From the NCBI GenBank assembly GCA_964462945.1, contig CAYWZW010000026.1:1-61415 (forward strand): a DNA stretch of 61,415 bases, written 5' to 3'. Positions 8,950 through 17,829 of this stretch are shown in pieces. Both the position numbers and the translations under genes were made by a program. This DNA is from GCA-020343675 sp964462945 (GTDB taxonomy: Bacteria; Planctomycetota; Phycisphaerae; Sedimentisphaerales; Anaerobacaceae). The notes below the pieces were generated by a model. It made no database searches, had not been told where the DNA came from, and worked only from the letters and a program-made list of their open reading frames with translations. Positions within the stretch are counted from its first letter, which is position 1. Every line of letters starts with the position of its first letter.

Positions 8950-11007
8950 ATGGGCATCTTCAAAATAAACAACGAGTTTGAGCCCGCGGGAGACCAGCCT
9001 GAAGCCATCGACCGGCTCGTGGAAGAATTGCGCGCGGGCAAAAAGTTCCAAACGCTGATGGGCGTGACCGGCAGCGGCAAGACGTTCACGATGGCCAATG
9101 TCATCGCTCAGAACAGTTTGCCGACGCTTGTGATCTCCCATAACAAAACGTTGGCCGCTCAGCTCTACGAGGAATTCAAGGAGCTTTTCCCGGAAAACGC
9201 CGTCGAGTATTTCGTCAGCTATTACGATTACTACCAGCCGGAGGCATACATCCCCCAGCGGGACATCTACATCGAAAAAGATGCCTCGAAAAACGCCGAC
9301 CTCGACCGGCTTCGCCTTTCGACCACGACCAGCCTTTCAACCAGAGACGACTGTATCATCGTCGCATCCGTCTCGTGCATTTTCGGGCTTGGCTCGCCGG
9401 AGGATTATAAGGCCAGCGTTGTGGCCATTCGCGTCGGCGAGCGTTGTGATAGGAACAGCCTGCTCGGCAGGTTAGCTGACATACAGTATTCCAGAAATGA
9501 CGTGGACTTCCAGAGAGGTACGTTCAGGGTCCGCGGCGACGTTGTCGAGCTGCATCCTTCTTATGAATCCTTTGCCATTCGCATCGAATTCTTCGGCGAT
9601 GAAATAGAACACATAAGCTACATCAATCCGGTAACCGCCGAGACGCTCGCTACAGAAGAGCAGGTCTTCATATATCCTGCTCAGCATTATGTTATGGCGG
9701 GCGACAGAATCGGTTCGGCCGTCGAAAGCATAAGAGCCGAGCTGCAGCAACGCCTGGCCGAGCTGCGGGGCGAAGGTAAGCTGCTGGAAGCCCAGCGTCT
9801 TGCGGCGCGCACGATGTACGATATCGAAATGATGCAGGAGGTCGGTTATTGCAGCGGGATTGAGAATTATGCCCGGCACTTGGCCGGCCTGCCCCCCGGG
9901 GCAAGACCTTATACGCTGATTGATTATTTTCCTCGGGATTTCCTTCTGTTTATCGATGAATCTCACGCCACCATTCCGCAGTTAAAAGCCATGTGGGCCG
10001 GCGATAGACACCGGAAAGAAGTCCTGGTTGAGCACGGCTTTCGATTGCCGAGTGCGCTGGATAACAGGCCGCTGCGCTTCGAGGAATTCCAGGAAAGCTG
10101 GTCGAGGGTCGTCTTCGTCTCTGCCACACCCGCACCGTTTGAACTGGAGAAATGCAATCATGAGGTGGTCGAGCAAGTCATCAGGCCGACCGGCCTTCTG
10201 GACCCGGAGATCTTCGTCTATCCGGCCGGCAATCAGATTCCCCATCTGCTGGGCCAGATCGAAAAGCGGGTTGCAGTCAAAGAGCGGGTGCTCGTCACAA
10301 CCTTGACCAAACGGATGGCTGAGGACCTTTCAGGCTACATTACAAAGAAGGGTTTCAAGTGCCGTTATCTCCACAGCGAAATTGACACCCTCGAAAGAAT
10401 TGAGATCCTGCGGGACTTGCGCCATGGCGATTTCGACGTGCTGGTGGGTGTGAATCTGCTTCGGGAGGGCCTGGATTTGCCCGAAGTCTCGGCCGTCGCA
10501 ATCCTCGATGCGGACAAGGAGGGGTTCCTGAGAAGTCAGACTTCGCTGGTCCAAACAATCGGCAGGACCGCGCGAAATGTCAATGCCACCGTCTTTTTGT
10601 ACGCCGATAAGGTTACCGAGTCGATGCAAAAAGCTATTGACGAAACAGACAGGCGCCGTAAAATTCAACTGCAATATAACAAGGAACACAATATTACACC
10701 CGAAACGATAAAGAAGGAAATCCGTTCGGGGCTGACCCAGCAGATTAAGGCAAGGCAGACGGCTCGTGAGGCCGTGCGTTTCGGGGCCGATGAGTATGAA
10801 AAGGTCGAGCTGGCTTCTCAGATCGAGACGGAAATGCTTGAGGCGGCCCAGAGCCTGGACTTTGAGCGGGCCGCCTTCCTGCGGGACCAGTTGCGGGAGT
10901 TGAAAGAGCTGCCCGAGCTCGTTCTGGTTGATTCGAAAAGAAAGAAAAGCGACTTCCTGGCCACGAAGAAGCTCAAAAGGCAAAAGAGAAAGAGTCCTTC
11001 ATCATGA
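8950..11007 (+). CDS. uvrB: excinuclease ABC subunit B
   Basis: 685 residues, full length for UvrB, the damage-verifying helicase-like subunit of nucleotide excision repair. Walker A GVTGSGKT lies at 38-45. The beta-hairpin region YYDYYQPEAYIP, the DESH box, the helicase motif LLREGLDLPEV and QTIGRTARN follow in order. The C-terminal UVR domain (FERAAFLRDQLRELK) mediates contact with UvrC. No clear ribosome binding site precedes the ATG. The stop codon (11005-11007) lies 28 nt before nadC, so uvrB-nadC-birA probably form an operon. uvrA and uvrC are not in the window. Confidence 0.97.
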   Translation: MGIFKINNEFEPAGDQPEAIDRLVEELRAGKKFQTLMGVTGSGKTFTMANVIAQNSLPTLVISHNKTLAAQLYEEFKELFPENAVEYFVSYYDYYQPEAYIPQRDIYIEKDASKNADLDRLRLSTTTSLSTRDDCIIVASVSCIFGLGSPEDYKASVVAIRVGERCDRNSLLGRLADIQYSRNDVDFQRGTFRVRGDVVELHPSYESFAIRIEFFGDEIEHISYINPVTAETLATEEQVFIYPAQHYVMAGDRIGSAVESIRAELQQRLAELRGEGKLLEAQRLAARTMYDIEMMQEVGYCSGIENYARHLAGLPPGARPYTLIDYFPRDFLLFIDESHATIPQLKAMWAGDRHRKEVLVEHGFRLPSALDNRPLRFEEFQESWSRVVFVSATPAPFELEKCNHEVVEQVIRPTGLLDPEIFVYPAGNQIPHLLGQIEKRVAVKERVLVTTLTKRMAEDLSGYITKKGFKCRYLHSEIDTLERIEILRDLRHGDFDVLVGVNLLREGLDLPEVSAVAILDADKEGFLRSQTSLVQTIGRTARNVNATVFLYADKVTESMQKAIDETDRRRKIQLQYNKEHNITPETIKKEIRSGLTQQIKARQTAREAVRFGADEYEKVELASQIETEMLEAAQSLDFERAAFLRDQLRELKELPELVLVDSKRKKSDFLATKKLKRQKRKSPSS

Positions 11008-11035
11008 AGCTAAGAATAAAACAGAAAGAGAAGAC

Positions 11036-11908
11036 ATGAAAAAACTCGATATTGCGAAAGTACGGCCTCTTATTCAAATGGCTATTGAAGAAGACCTTGG
11101 ACGGGGTGACATCACAAGCGAGCTTCTGTTCGATGATCATACCGTTGCCGGGGCAACTATCGTTTCGCGTGAAGAGATCATCGTGTGCGGAATGGGTGTG
11201 GCCAGAGAGATTCTCAAGTGCTACGACGAGCGGCTTAAGCTAAAAGTGCGCATCGACGACGGCCAATCCGCCCACGTTGGCAGCAAGCTCGGCACGGTCG
11301 AAGGGCCTTTGCGCCCTATGCTCAGCGCCGAGCGGGTGATGCTCAACTTTCTGCAAAGGCTCAGCGGGATCGCCACGACGACGCGAAAATACGTCAATGC
11401 GATTCAGGGTACAAAAGCAAGAATCTACGACACCCGCAAGACAATGCCCGGCTGGCGAATCCTTGAAAAGTACGCCGTCCGCTGCGGCGGCGGGTACAAT
11501 CACCGGCTCGGGCTGTACGACGGCATCCTGATTAAAGACAATCATCTGGCTCAGTTAGGCAGAGACTTCCAGGCGAAACTGCGAAAAATAGTCCGCGAGG
11601 CCGGAAAGCTGAAAGGAGCCAAATTCGTCGCGGTGGAGGTGGACCACGTCGATGACCAGCTTAACTACGTCCTGGAGATTCCGGGCATCGACATTGTGCT
11701 GCTGGACAACATGGGCCAATGGCAGTTGAAACACGCCGTCGAAATGCGGGACAAAATGTGCGGCAAAGGAAAGAAGCCGTTGCTGGAAGCATCGGGCAAT
11801 ATAACTCTAAGCAGTGTTTCGGCCATCGCCCAGTGCGGCATCGACAGAATCGCCGTGGGTGCAATCACTCATTCGGCCAAAGCTGTCGATATCGGACTCG
11901 ATAGGTAA
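11036..11908 (+). CDS. nadC: nicotinate-nucleotide diphosphorylase (carboxylating)
   Basis: 290 residues. It is quinolinate phosphoribosyltransferase, which turns quinolinate and PRPP into nicotinate mononucleotide in NAD synthesis. Signatures are EEDLGRGDITS near the N-terminus, DTRKTMPGWR and the GGGYNHRLGLYDGILIKDNH motif with substrate-contacting Arg, His and Lys. The start at 11036 gives the standard length and follows a purine-rich AGAAAGAGAAG; the frame is open further upstream into uvrB, but that extension overlaps it. birA starts 3 nt after the stop, indicating cotranscription and perhaps translational coupling. Confidence 0.96.
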   Translation: MKKLDIAKVRPLIQMAIEEDLGRGDITSELLFDDHTVAGATIVSREEIIVCGMGVAREILKCYDERLKLKVRIDDGQSAHVGSKLGTVEGPLRPMLSAERVMLNFLQRLSGIATTTRKYVNAIQGTKARIYDTRKTMPGWRILEKYAVRCGGGYNHRLGLYDGILIKDNHLAQLGRDFQAKLRKIVREAGKLKGAKFVAVEVDHVDDQLNYVLEIPGIDIVLLDNMGQWQLKHAVEMRDKMCGKGKKPLLEASGNITLSSVSAIAQCGIDRIAVGAITHSAKAVDIGLDR

Positions 11909-11911
11909 CTT

Positions 11912-12748
11912 ATGGCCTGCTCAGGAACCGACCGGCTGGATCCCGACGAAATAAAAGCGAATCTGAGGACCAAACGCATCGGCGGAAAAATCCTCGTGTA
12001 CCGCAGCACGTCAAGCACGAACGACGTCGCCGCCGAATATGCAAAGAACAAAGAAAACGACGGCCTGGTCATCTTTGCCGAAGAGCAGACCGCCGGCAGA
12101 GGCAGGGCCGGCAGCAAGTGGCACGGCGGCCGGGCACAGGGCATTCTTTGTTCAATTGTTCTTACGGAGAACATAGTGCACCGCCATCTACTGTCGCTTG
12201 CCTGTGCCGTGGCGGTTGTTGAGGCCGTCGGCAGGCCGGGTAAGAGCCATGCAAAAATCAAATGGCCAAACGACATACTGTTAAACGGCAAGAAAGTCGC
12301 CGGTATTTTGCTCGAATCCAAAACAAATCATGACAACAGCTCCTGTATCGTTGGCGTCGGCATAAACTGCCACCAGAAGCCGGACTCCTTCCCCGGGGAA
12401 TTGCGACCAATCGCAACGAGCATTGACATCGAGAGTCGCTCCATCGTCGATCGCATCTCGCTGGCCAAAAGACTCCTGACCTCCATGGACCACTGGCTCG
12501 AAGCGGCGCAAAAGAGCAGCGAGAAGGTGATCGAGAAATGGTGCAAGCTGAGCATCCAGTTGGGTCATAGAACAGCACTCATTTTCAACGGCACGAGGTT
12601 TACCGGCCACTGCATCGGAATCGACCCTGAAAAGGGCCTGATCCTCCGGTTAGACACCGGCGGCGTCAGAATGTTCGACGCCGCTCATACAACCATCGTA
12701 CCGGCAGAGGATAGCGGATCTCAACGCTCACACGTTGTTTACTTGTAA
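11912..12748 (+). CDS. birA: biotin--[acetyl-CoA-carboxylase] ligase
   Basis: 278 residues. It charges biotin as biotinyl-AMP and transfers it to the carrier lysine of biotin-dependent carboxylases. The biotin/adenylate loop GRGRAGSKW is at 62-70 and KWPNDILL at 117-124. The GVGINC motif follows and a small C-terminal beta domain ends the protein. There is no N-terminal winged helix, so this is a monofunctional ligase that should not repress biotin genes. The gene follows nadC by 3 nt; linkage of two cofactor genes suggests a housekeeping operon. Confidence 0.93.
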   Translation: MACSGTDRLDPDEIKANLRTKRIGGKILVYRSTSSTNDVAAEYAKNKENDGLVIFAEEQTAGRGRAGSKWHGGRAQGILCSIVLTENIVHRHLLSLACAVAVVEAVGRPGKSHAKIKWPNDILLNGKKVAGILLESKTNHDNSSCIVGVGINCHQKPDSFPGELRPIATSIDIESRSIVDRISLAKRLLTSMDHWLEAAQKSSEKVIEKWCKLSIQLGHRTALIFNGTRFTGHCIGIDPEKGLILRLDTGGVRMFDAAHTTIVPAEDSGSQRSHVVYL

Positions 12749-12801
12749 TGATGCACAGGAAGAATGGACACGTTTACAGCACAAATCAGGAGAATTGATC
12801 G

Positions 12802-14100
12802 ATGAAGAAAAAAGATTTTCTGAGCCGGCGGGATTTTCTGTTCGGAGGGGCAGCGGCTCTTAGCGCCGTCGCGGCGTATCCGTCCCTCGTTCCATCGACG
12901 GTTTTTGGCGCGACCGCGCCCAGCAGCCGCATCACTCTCGGCATGATAGGCATGGGCCTGATGATGGGCGGGCACTTCAGGGGCATGCTCAATCGCAGCG
13001 ATGTGCAGGTGCTGGCCGTATGCGACGTGGACAAGGGCAAACGCGAGAACGCCAAGAGAACGGCCGAAAAGACCTACGCGGACAAGGCCGCCGGCGGAGC
13101 GTACCGGGGATGTGAGGCTTACCTGGAGTATGAGCAACTCTGTGCGCGGCCCGACGTTGACGCGGTCTTCGTTGTGACCCCCGATCATTGGCATGCGATC
13201 TGCTCTTTGGCCGCCATCAGGGCGGCCAAAGACGTTTATTGCCAGAAGCCTATGACGCTGACCATTCGGGAAGGGCGGCTGATGAGCGACGCGTGCAAGC
13301 AGTACGGCACGATTTTCCAGGTCGGCTCACAGCAGCGGTCCGAGAGGGCTTTCCGAAAAGCCTGCGAAATCGTTCGCAACGGATGGATCGGCAAGGTTCA
13401 CACCATCTATACCGGTTTGGGTGAGTTTGCCCCGCCGGCCACTCTGCCCGAGCAGCCGATACCCGAGGGATTCGACTATGACCGCTGGCTGGGTCCCACG
13501 CCCTGGTATCCCTATAACCAGGAACGGGTCAAAGGCGACTATGGCGGCGGCTGGCGGCGGTTCTGGGAGTACGGCTCCCGAAAGAACGGCGACTGGGGCG
13601 CCCATCATTTCGACATCATTCAGTGGGCGCTTGGAATGGATAATTCCGGGCCGGTCAAGTTCGTCCCCAAGGGCTGGAACGGCACGGAGTATCAGACGCA
13701 CTACTACGCCGATGGAACCACTGTCCTGCGGGACCACGATACATGGGGCGGACACATGATTCAGTTTATCGGCACCGACGGTGAAGTGATGGTCAGCCGG
13801 GGAGATCGCCTCGACACCAAACCGGTCGAGCTGGCGAGCGCCCCGCTGCTGCCGAGCGAGATTCACCTGTACGAATCAAGAGATCATGAGAGCAATTGGC
13901 TTGACTGCATCCGGACACGCAGCAAACCGATCTGTGATGTGGAAATCGGCCACCGTACGGCGACCATTTGTCACCTCAGCGGTATCGCCGAGCGCCTGGG
14001 CCGGCCGATCCAATGGGACCCGGTCGAGGAAAAAATCCTGGACGATCCCGCCGCTGATCGCTGGTACGACCGCCCGCGACGCGCACCGTACTTCATATAA
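12802..14100 (+). CDS. Gfo/Idh/MocA family oxidoreductase with Tat signal
   Basis: 432 residues. SRRDFLFGG (8-16) is a twin-arginine signal, so the enzyme is probably exported with its nicotinamide cofactor bound. The Rossmann core begins ITLGMIGMGLMMGG. The family's E-K-P motif reads Q-K-P here (148-150), keeping the lysine. The region after it (GSQQRSERAF.KACEIVRNG.IGK) is characteristic of the planctomycete/Bacteroidetes subgroup. These NAD(P)-dependent enzymes act on sugars or sugar derivatives, and some are glycoside-processing. AGGAG lies before the ATG. The downstream fucosidase suggests sugar metabolism, but the substrate is unknown. Confidence 0.87.
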   Translation: MKKKDFLSRRDFLFGGAAALSAVAAYPSLVPSTVFGATAPSSRITLGMIGMGLMMGGHFRGMLNRSDVQVLAVCDVDKGKRENAKRTAEKTYADKAAGGAYRGCEAYLEYEQLCARPDVDAVFVVTPDHWHAICSLAAIRAAKDVYCQKPMTLTIREGRLMSDACKQYGTIFQVGSQQRSERAFRKACEIVRNGWIGKVHTIYTGLGEFAPPATLPEQPIPEGFDYDRWLGPTPWYPYNQERVKGDYGGGWRRFWEYGSRKNGDWGAHHFDIIQWALGMDNSGPVKFVPKGWNGTEYQTHYYADGTTVLRDHDTWGGHMIQFIGTDGEVMVSRGDRLDTKPVELASAPLLPSEIHLYESRDHESNWLDCIRTRSKPICDVEIGHRTATICHLSGIAERLGRPIQWDPVEEKILDDPAADRWYDRPRRAPYFI

Positions 14101-14166
14101 TGACAGTGCCGATGATGCATCCGTTTTCGCTACGGACGATAGATGTTAATTGAAAGGGGAACAAAA

Positions 14167-16365
14167 ATGAGCAGTAAGCTCTCAACAATAACGAGTCTCG
14201 TGGTGGTGGTATTTGTCTTTCTTGCAGCGGCCCAGAACGCATGCGCGCAAAGCGCCGAAGAGCTGCTGAATCAGCTTTGCGGCAGGGCGGAAGCCCTGAA
14301 TCGCAATGCCGAACAGATGGCTCAGGCTTATCAAGCGGCGATTGACTACCTGCTGCCTTTGATGTCGGCCGATGACGTCGGCTCTCGCTACAACCATCAA
14401 ATCACCTTGCAGAACATGGGGTCGTACGCCGCGCGTCCTGATGCGGACGCCGAACGCGAGGCGCTGGCACGCGTCCTGTGCCGGACAATCGAAACCGCCG
14501 AGATGCCGGCCACCGTCCGCAACTGGCTCGTCTTGCAGCTCGAGCGAATCGGCAAGGATGAGTCGGTGAAAACTCTGACCAATCTGCTCTCAAGCCAAGA
14601 CAAAGAGCTGCGCGACTACGCCCGGCGAGCGCTGGAGAAGAACCCTTCGAGTGCCGCCATGCGCAGCCTCGAACAGGGGTTGAAAGAGGCCAGAGAGCCG
14701 GCCTGGAAGATTGCGCTGCTCCATTCACTCGGCCAGCGTCCCGAATTGGAGGTGATCAGTGCGCTGGGTCCGGCACTGCAGGACAAAGACCCGCAAGTAG
14801 TCGCCGCAGCGGTTTCGGCGCTGGCTGAAGCCAGGTGCCCGCAGAATGCAGGAGTATTGACCGATTTCCTGAAAAAGGCTTCCGGCCCCAACCAGATCAA
14901 GGCGGCCCGGGGCCTTGTGGATATTGCCGGCAGACTCGTCAAGCAGCAGAAATTCGATCAGGCCATGAGCATCTACGTTGACCTCAATAACTGGGCTGTC
15001 GAGCAGGAGAAGCGGCGTGAAAAGGGTGAAGACACCTTTTATATTCGTGCGGCGGCTCTCAACGGCATGGCGATGTGCGACGGCCAGCGTGCAGCGCAGG
15101 TTGTCGCCTCGGCCATGCAAAGCGAGAACCCGAAGGTCCGGTCGATTGCTGTCCAGGCTGCGCGCAACGCGCCGACCAAGGATGCCACACGGGCTCTGAC
15201 TGAAATGCTTTCCAAACTGGACCCTTACTTCCAGAAGCAGGTTCTTGGCCTGATTGCCGAGCGGGGCGACCTTTCCTCAGTCAAACCTGTCAAAGCGGTT
15301 CTGAAAAGTGAAGATGAGTCTGTGCGGCTGGCCGCCATCGATGCGTTGACGCAAATCGGCGGCGACGAGGCGGCTGAAGCCGTGCTACAGATCGCAATCG
15401 GCGGCGAAGGCGCTGCCAAGAAGGCGGCTTACGACGGTTTGTCTGTCATGGTGGGGCCCGGCGTTGAGCAGATGATCAAGACTCGGGCTGCGTCGGGTGA
15501 CGTGAATACGCGCATCGTGGCCATCGGCCTTCTGGGTGAACGCCGGACACCGGGGGCTGTCGAAAGCCTGCTCGGCTATGCTGGCGATGATGATGGACAG
15601 ATCAGTGCCGCCGCCTTTAAGGCCCTTGCTGCCGTGGCGGACTCAAGCGACATACAGACCCTGGCCGGCCTGTTGGCCAAAACAAAGAGCAGTGAGGCCC
15701 GCCAAAACGCCGTTGCCACGCTCAGGTCCGTTCTGGCCAAAGCTCAGGACAAGGACGCTGCGGCACGGAGCATTATCGACCAGATGGGAACATCCGGTAC
15801 GGAGGTCAAGCTGGCTCTGCTGACTACTCTCAATGCTTTGGGCGGGGCGACGGCTCTCAAAACGGTCGCGCAAGCCGCTCAATCCTCCGATGAGGCACTG
15901 CGAGAGGCGGGCATCCGCACCCTGAGCGACTGGCCCGATTATGAGGCCGCCCAAATCCTGCTTGGCATTGCTTCGGGACCGCAAACCAGTCTGACTCACC
16001 ATGTCCTGGCGATCCGAGGCGCCATACGTCTGATCAAGGCCGGCACGACGGCCCCGCTTGACGACCGAACGGAGCTTTGTTTCCATGCCTTTGACCACGC
16101 GCGCCGTGACGAGGAGAAAAAGCAAGCCATTTCAGCGATGGGCTCGGTGCCTGACAAGAGAGTGGCCGCGCGGCTCCTGGACCTTGCCAAGGACGAGAAC
16201 ATGAAGGCCGAAGCCGGCCTTGCCGCCGTCGAGCTGGCGGGCAACATGGCCATGACCGACAGGCAAGCCGCCGGAGACTTAGCTCAGAAAATCCGCGACT
16301 TGAACATATCGGACGAGATTAACCGCCGTGCTGATGGAGTCATGAAGGGCAGGAGAAGGCGGTAG
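14167..16365 (+). CDS. secreted HEAT-repeat protein
   Basis: About 732 residues. A signal peptide (TSLVVVVFVFLAAAQNACAQ) is followed by a superhelix of HEAT-like repeats over nearly the whole length; repeats such as 'VRSIAVQAARNAPTKDATRAL' and 'VRLAAIDALTQIGGDEAAEA' are plain. No enzyme domain is seen. The ATG at 14167 is chosen because AAAGGGGA sits 6 nt upstream; an ATG at 14143 in the same frame lacks this. It sits between the Gfo/Idh oxidoreductase and the fucosidase. In this phylum such proteins often accompany exported oxidoreductases, but the function here is unknown. Confidence 0.85.
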   Translation: MSSKLSTITSLVVVVFVFLAAAQNACAQSAEELLNQLCGRAEALNRNAEQMAQAYQAAIDYLLPLMSADDVGSRYNHQITLQNMGSYAARPDADAEREALARVLCRTIETAEMPATVRNWLVLQLERIGKDESVKTLTNLLSSQDKELRDYARRALEKNPSSAAMRSLEQGLKEAREPAWKIALLHSLGQRPELEVISALGPALQDKDPQVVAAAVSALAEARCPQNAGVLTDFLKKASGPNQIKAARGLVDIAGRLVKQQKFDQAMSIYVDLNNWAVEQEKRREKGEDTFYIRAAALNGMAMCDGQRAAQVVASAMQSENPKVRSIAVQAARNAPTKDATRALTEMLSKLDPYFQKQVLGLIAERGDLSSVKPVKAVLKSEDESVRLAAIDALTQIGGDEAAEAVLQIAIGGEGAAKKAAYDGLSVMVGPGVEQMIKTRAASGDVNTRIVAIGLLGERRTPGAVESLLGYAGDDDGQISAAAFKALAAVADSSDIQTLAGLLAKTKSSEARQNAVATLRSVLAKAQDKDAAARSIIDQMGTSGTEVKLALLTTLNALGGATALKTVAQAAQSSDEALREAGIRTLSDWPDYEAAQILLGIASGPQTSLTHHVLAIRGAIRLIKAGTTAPLDDRTELCFHAFDHARRDEEKKQAISAMGSVPDKRVAARLLDLAKDENMKAEAGLAAVELAGNMAMTDRQAAGDLAQKIRDLNISDEINRRADGVMKGRRRR

Positions 16366-16470
16366 CGGGTTCGCGTCCGGCCGGAGAGCGTTGTCTGTTT
16401 CGTCCGAGAGAGTGTGACGGCTACGCACATAAGCTTTGACTGTACGCAGCAAAGGGAAAGGATGTGAAAA

Positions 16471-17808
16471 ATGTCAAGAGAAGGCGGCATGAGGTGCTCG
16501 ATTGCAATTAGCGTGGGAATGGCCGTGTGCTTGTCTGCCGGTGCCCTTGCGAAAGCGGGAGACAGCGGCGGCGCGGAGGAATCCAGAGATTATCTTCAAG
16601 CTGGCGCCGACGATGTCCAGGCTTGGCGTGAAATGAAGTTTGGCCTGTTCATTCACTGGGGGCCGGTCAGCTTAAAAGGCACCGAGATTGGCTGGTCGCG
16701 CGGGGGAGAGCGGCGCGGCAGACGCGATGCCGGGACCGGTGAGATACCCGTCGAGGTTTACGACGGCCTCTACAAGCAGTTCAACCCGGTTCAATTCAAT
16801 GCCGAGCAGTGGGTCCGGATCGCCAAAGACGCCGGCATGAAGTACCTGGTCTTCACGTCGAAGCATCACGACGGCTTTTCGATGTTCGACAGCAAGCTGA
16901 CCGACTACAAGATAACGAACTCGCCGTTCAGACGCGACGTCGTCAAGGAGCTGGCGGACGCCTGCCACAAGGCCGGATTGAAGCTCGGCTTCTATTACTC
17001 CCCCGTCGATTGGTATCACCCTGACTACCGTACTGAGAATCACGCTCGCTACATCGAGTTTCTTCACGGCCAGCTTCGTGAGATTTGCTCCAACTACGGC
17101 AAAATCGACATCGTGTGGTTCGACGGCCTCGGCGGGACGGCACAAGACTGGGACTCGGAGAATCTCGTCAAGATGATTCGGCAGCTTCAGCCTCACGTGA
17201 TCATCAACAATCGTGCCGGCCTGCCCGCCGACCATGATACGCCGGAGCAGAGAATCGGCAGATTCCAGAACGACCGTCCCTGGGAGACCTGCATGACAAT
17301 CTGCCGGCAGTGGGCGTGGAAGCCGGATGACCAGATGAAATCGCTCAAGGAATGTATCCAGACGCTGGTGAAGGTCGTCGGCGGGGACGGCAACTTTTTG
17401 TTCAACGTCGGCCCTATGCCGGATGGCCGAATCGAGCCGCGACAGGTCCAGCGACTGAGAGAAATGGGCGCCTGGCTTAAAGAATACGGCCAGAGCATTT
17501 ATGCCACTCGCGGCGGGCCGTTCATGCCGGGCCCCTGGGGCGCCAGCACATGCAAAGGCAGCACCATCTACATCCACGTTCTGAATTGGCCCGACGAGCA
17601 CTTGACGCTGCCTCCTATCTCAAAGAAGATTGTCACGAGCTCCGTTCTGACCGGCGGCGCCGCCACCGTCAAGCAGAGCAGCGAGGCCGTCGAGATTACT
17701 GTCTCCAAGGGCGACCGGCTGGAGCTTGACACCATCATCAAGCTGGAGCTGGACGGCCCAGCCGGCGAGATTGCCCCCGTGGTTCAGCTTTTATCACCCG
17801 GGAGATAA
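16471..17808 (+). CDS. alpha-L-fucosidase, glycoside hydrolase family 29
   Basis: 445 residues with a signal peptide. The GH29 TIM barrel is recognised by KFGLFIHWG (56-64), the TSKHHDGFSMFDS segment with paired His132-His133, and IDIVWFDG, where Asp218 is the likely catalytic nucleophile of this retaining family. The enzyme removes alpha-linked L-fucose from glycans, presumably in the periplasm or outside the cell. A short C-terminal beta domain follows. AAAGGA lies upstream of the ATG. lpd begins 21 nt after the stop. The GH29 assignment is secure; linkage preference cannot be read from sequence. Confidence 0.92.
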   Translation: MSREGGMRCSIAISVGMAVCLSAGALAKAGDSGGAEESRDYLQAGADDVQAWREMKFGLFIHWGPVSLKGTEIGWSRGGERRGRRDAGTGEIPVEVYDGLYKQFNPVQFNAEQWVRIAKDAGMKYLVFTSKHHDGFSMFDSKLTDYKITNSPFRRDVVKELADACHKAGLKLGFYYSPVDWYHPDYRTENHARYIEFLHGQLREICSNYGKIDIVWFDGLGGTAQDWDSENLVKMIRQLQPHVIINNRAGLPADHDTPEQRIGRFQNDRPWETCMTICRQWAWKPDDQMKSLKECIQTLVKVVGGDGNFLFNVGPMPDGRIEPRQVQRLREMGAWLKEYGQSIYATRGGPFMPGPWGASTCKGSTIYIHVLNWPDEHLTLPPISKKIVTSSVLTGGAATVKQSSEAVEITVSKGDRLELDTIIKLELDGPAGEIAPVVQLLSPGR

Positions 17809-17829
17809 TGACGCGAAGGAGTCCAGATC

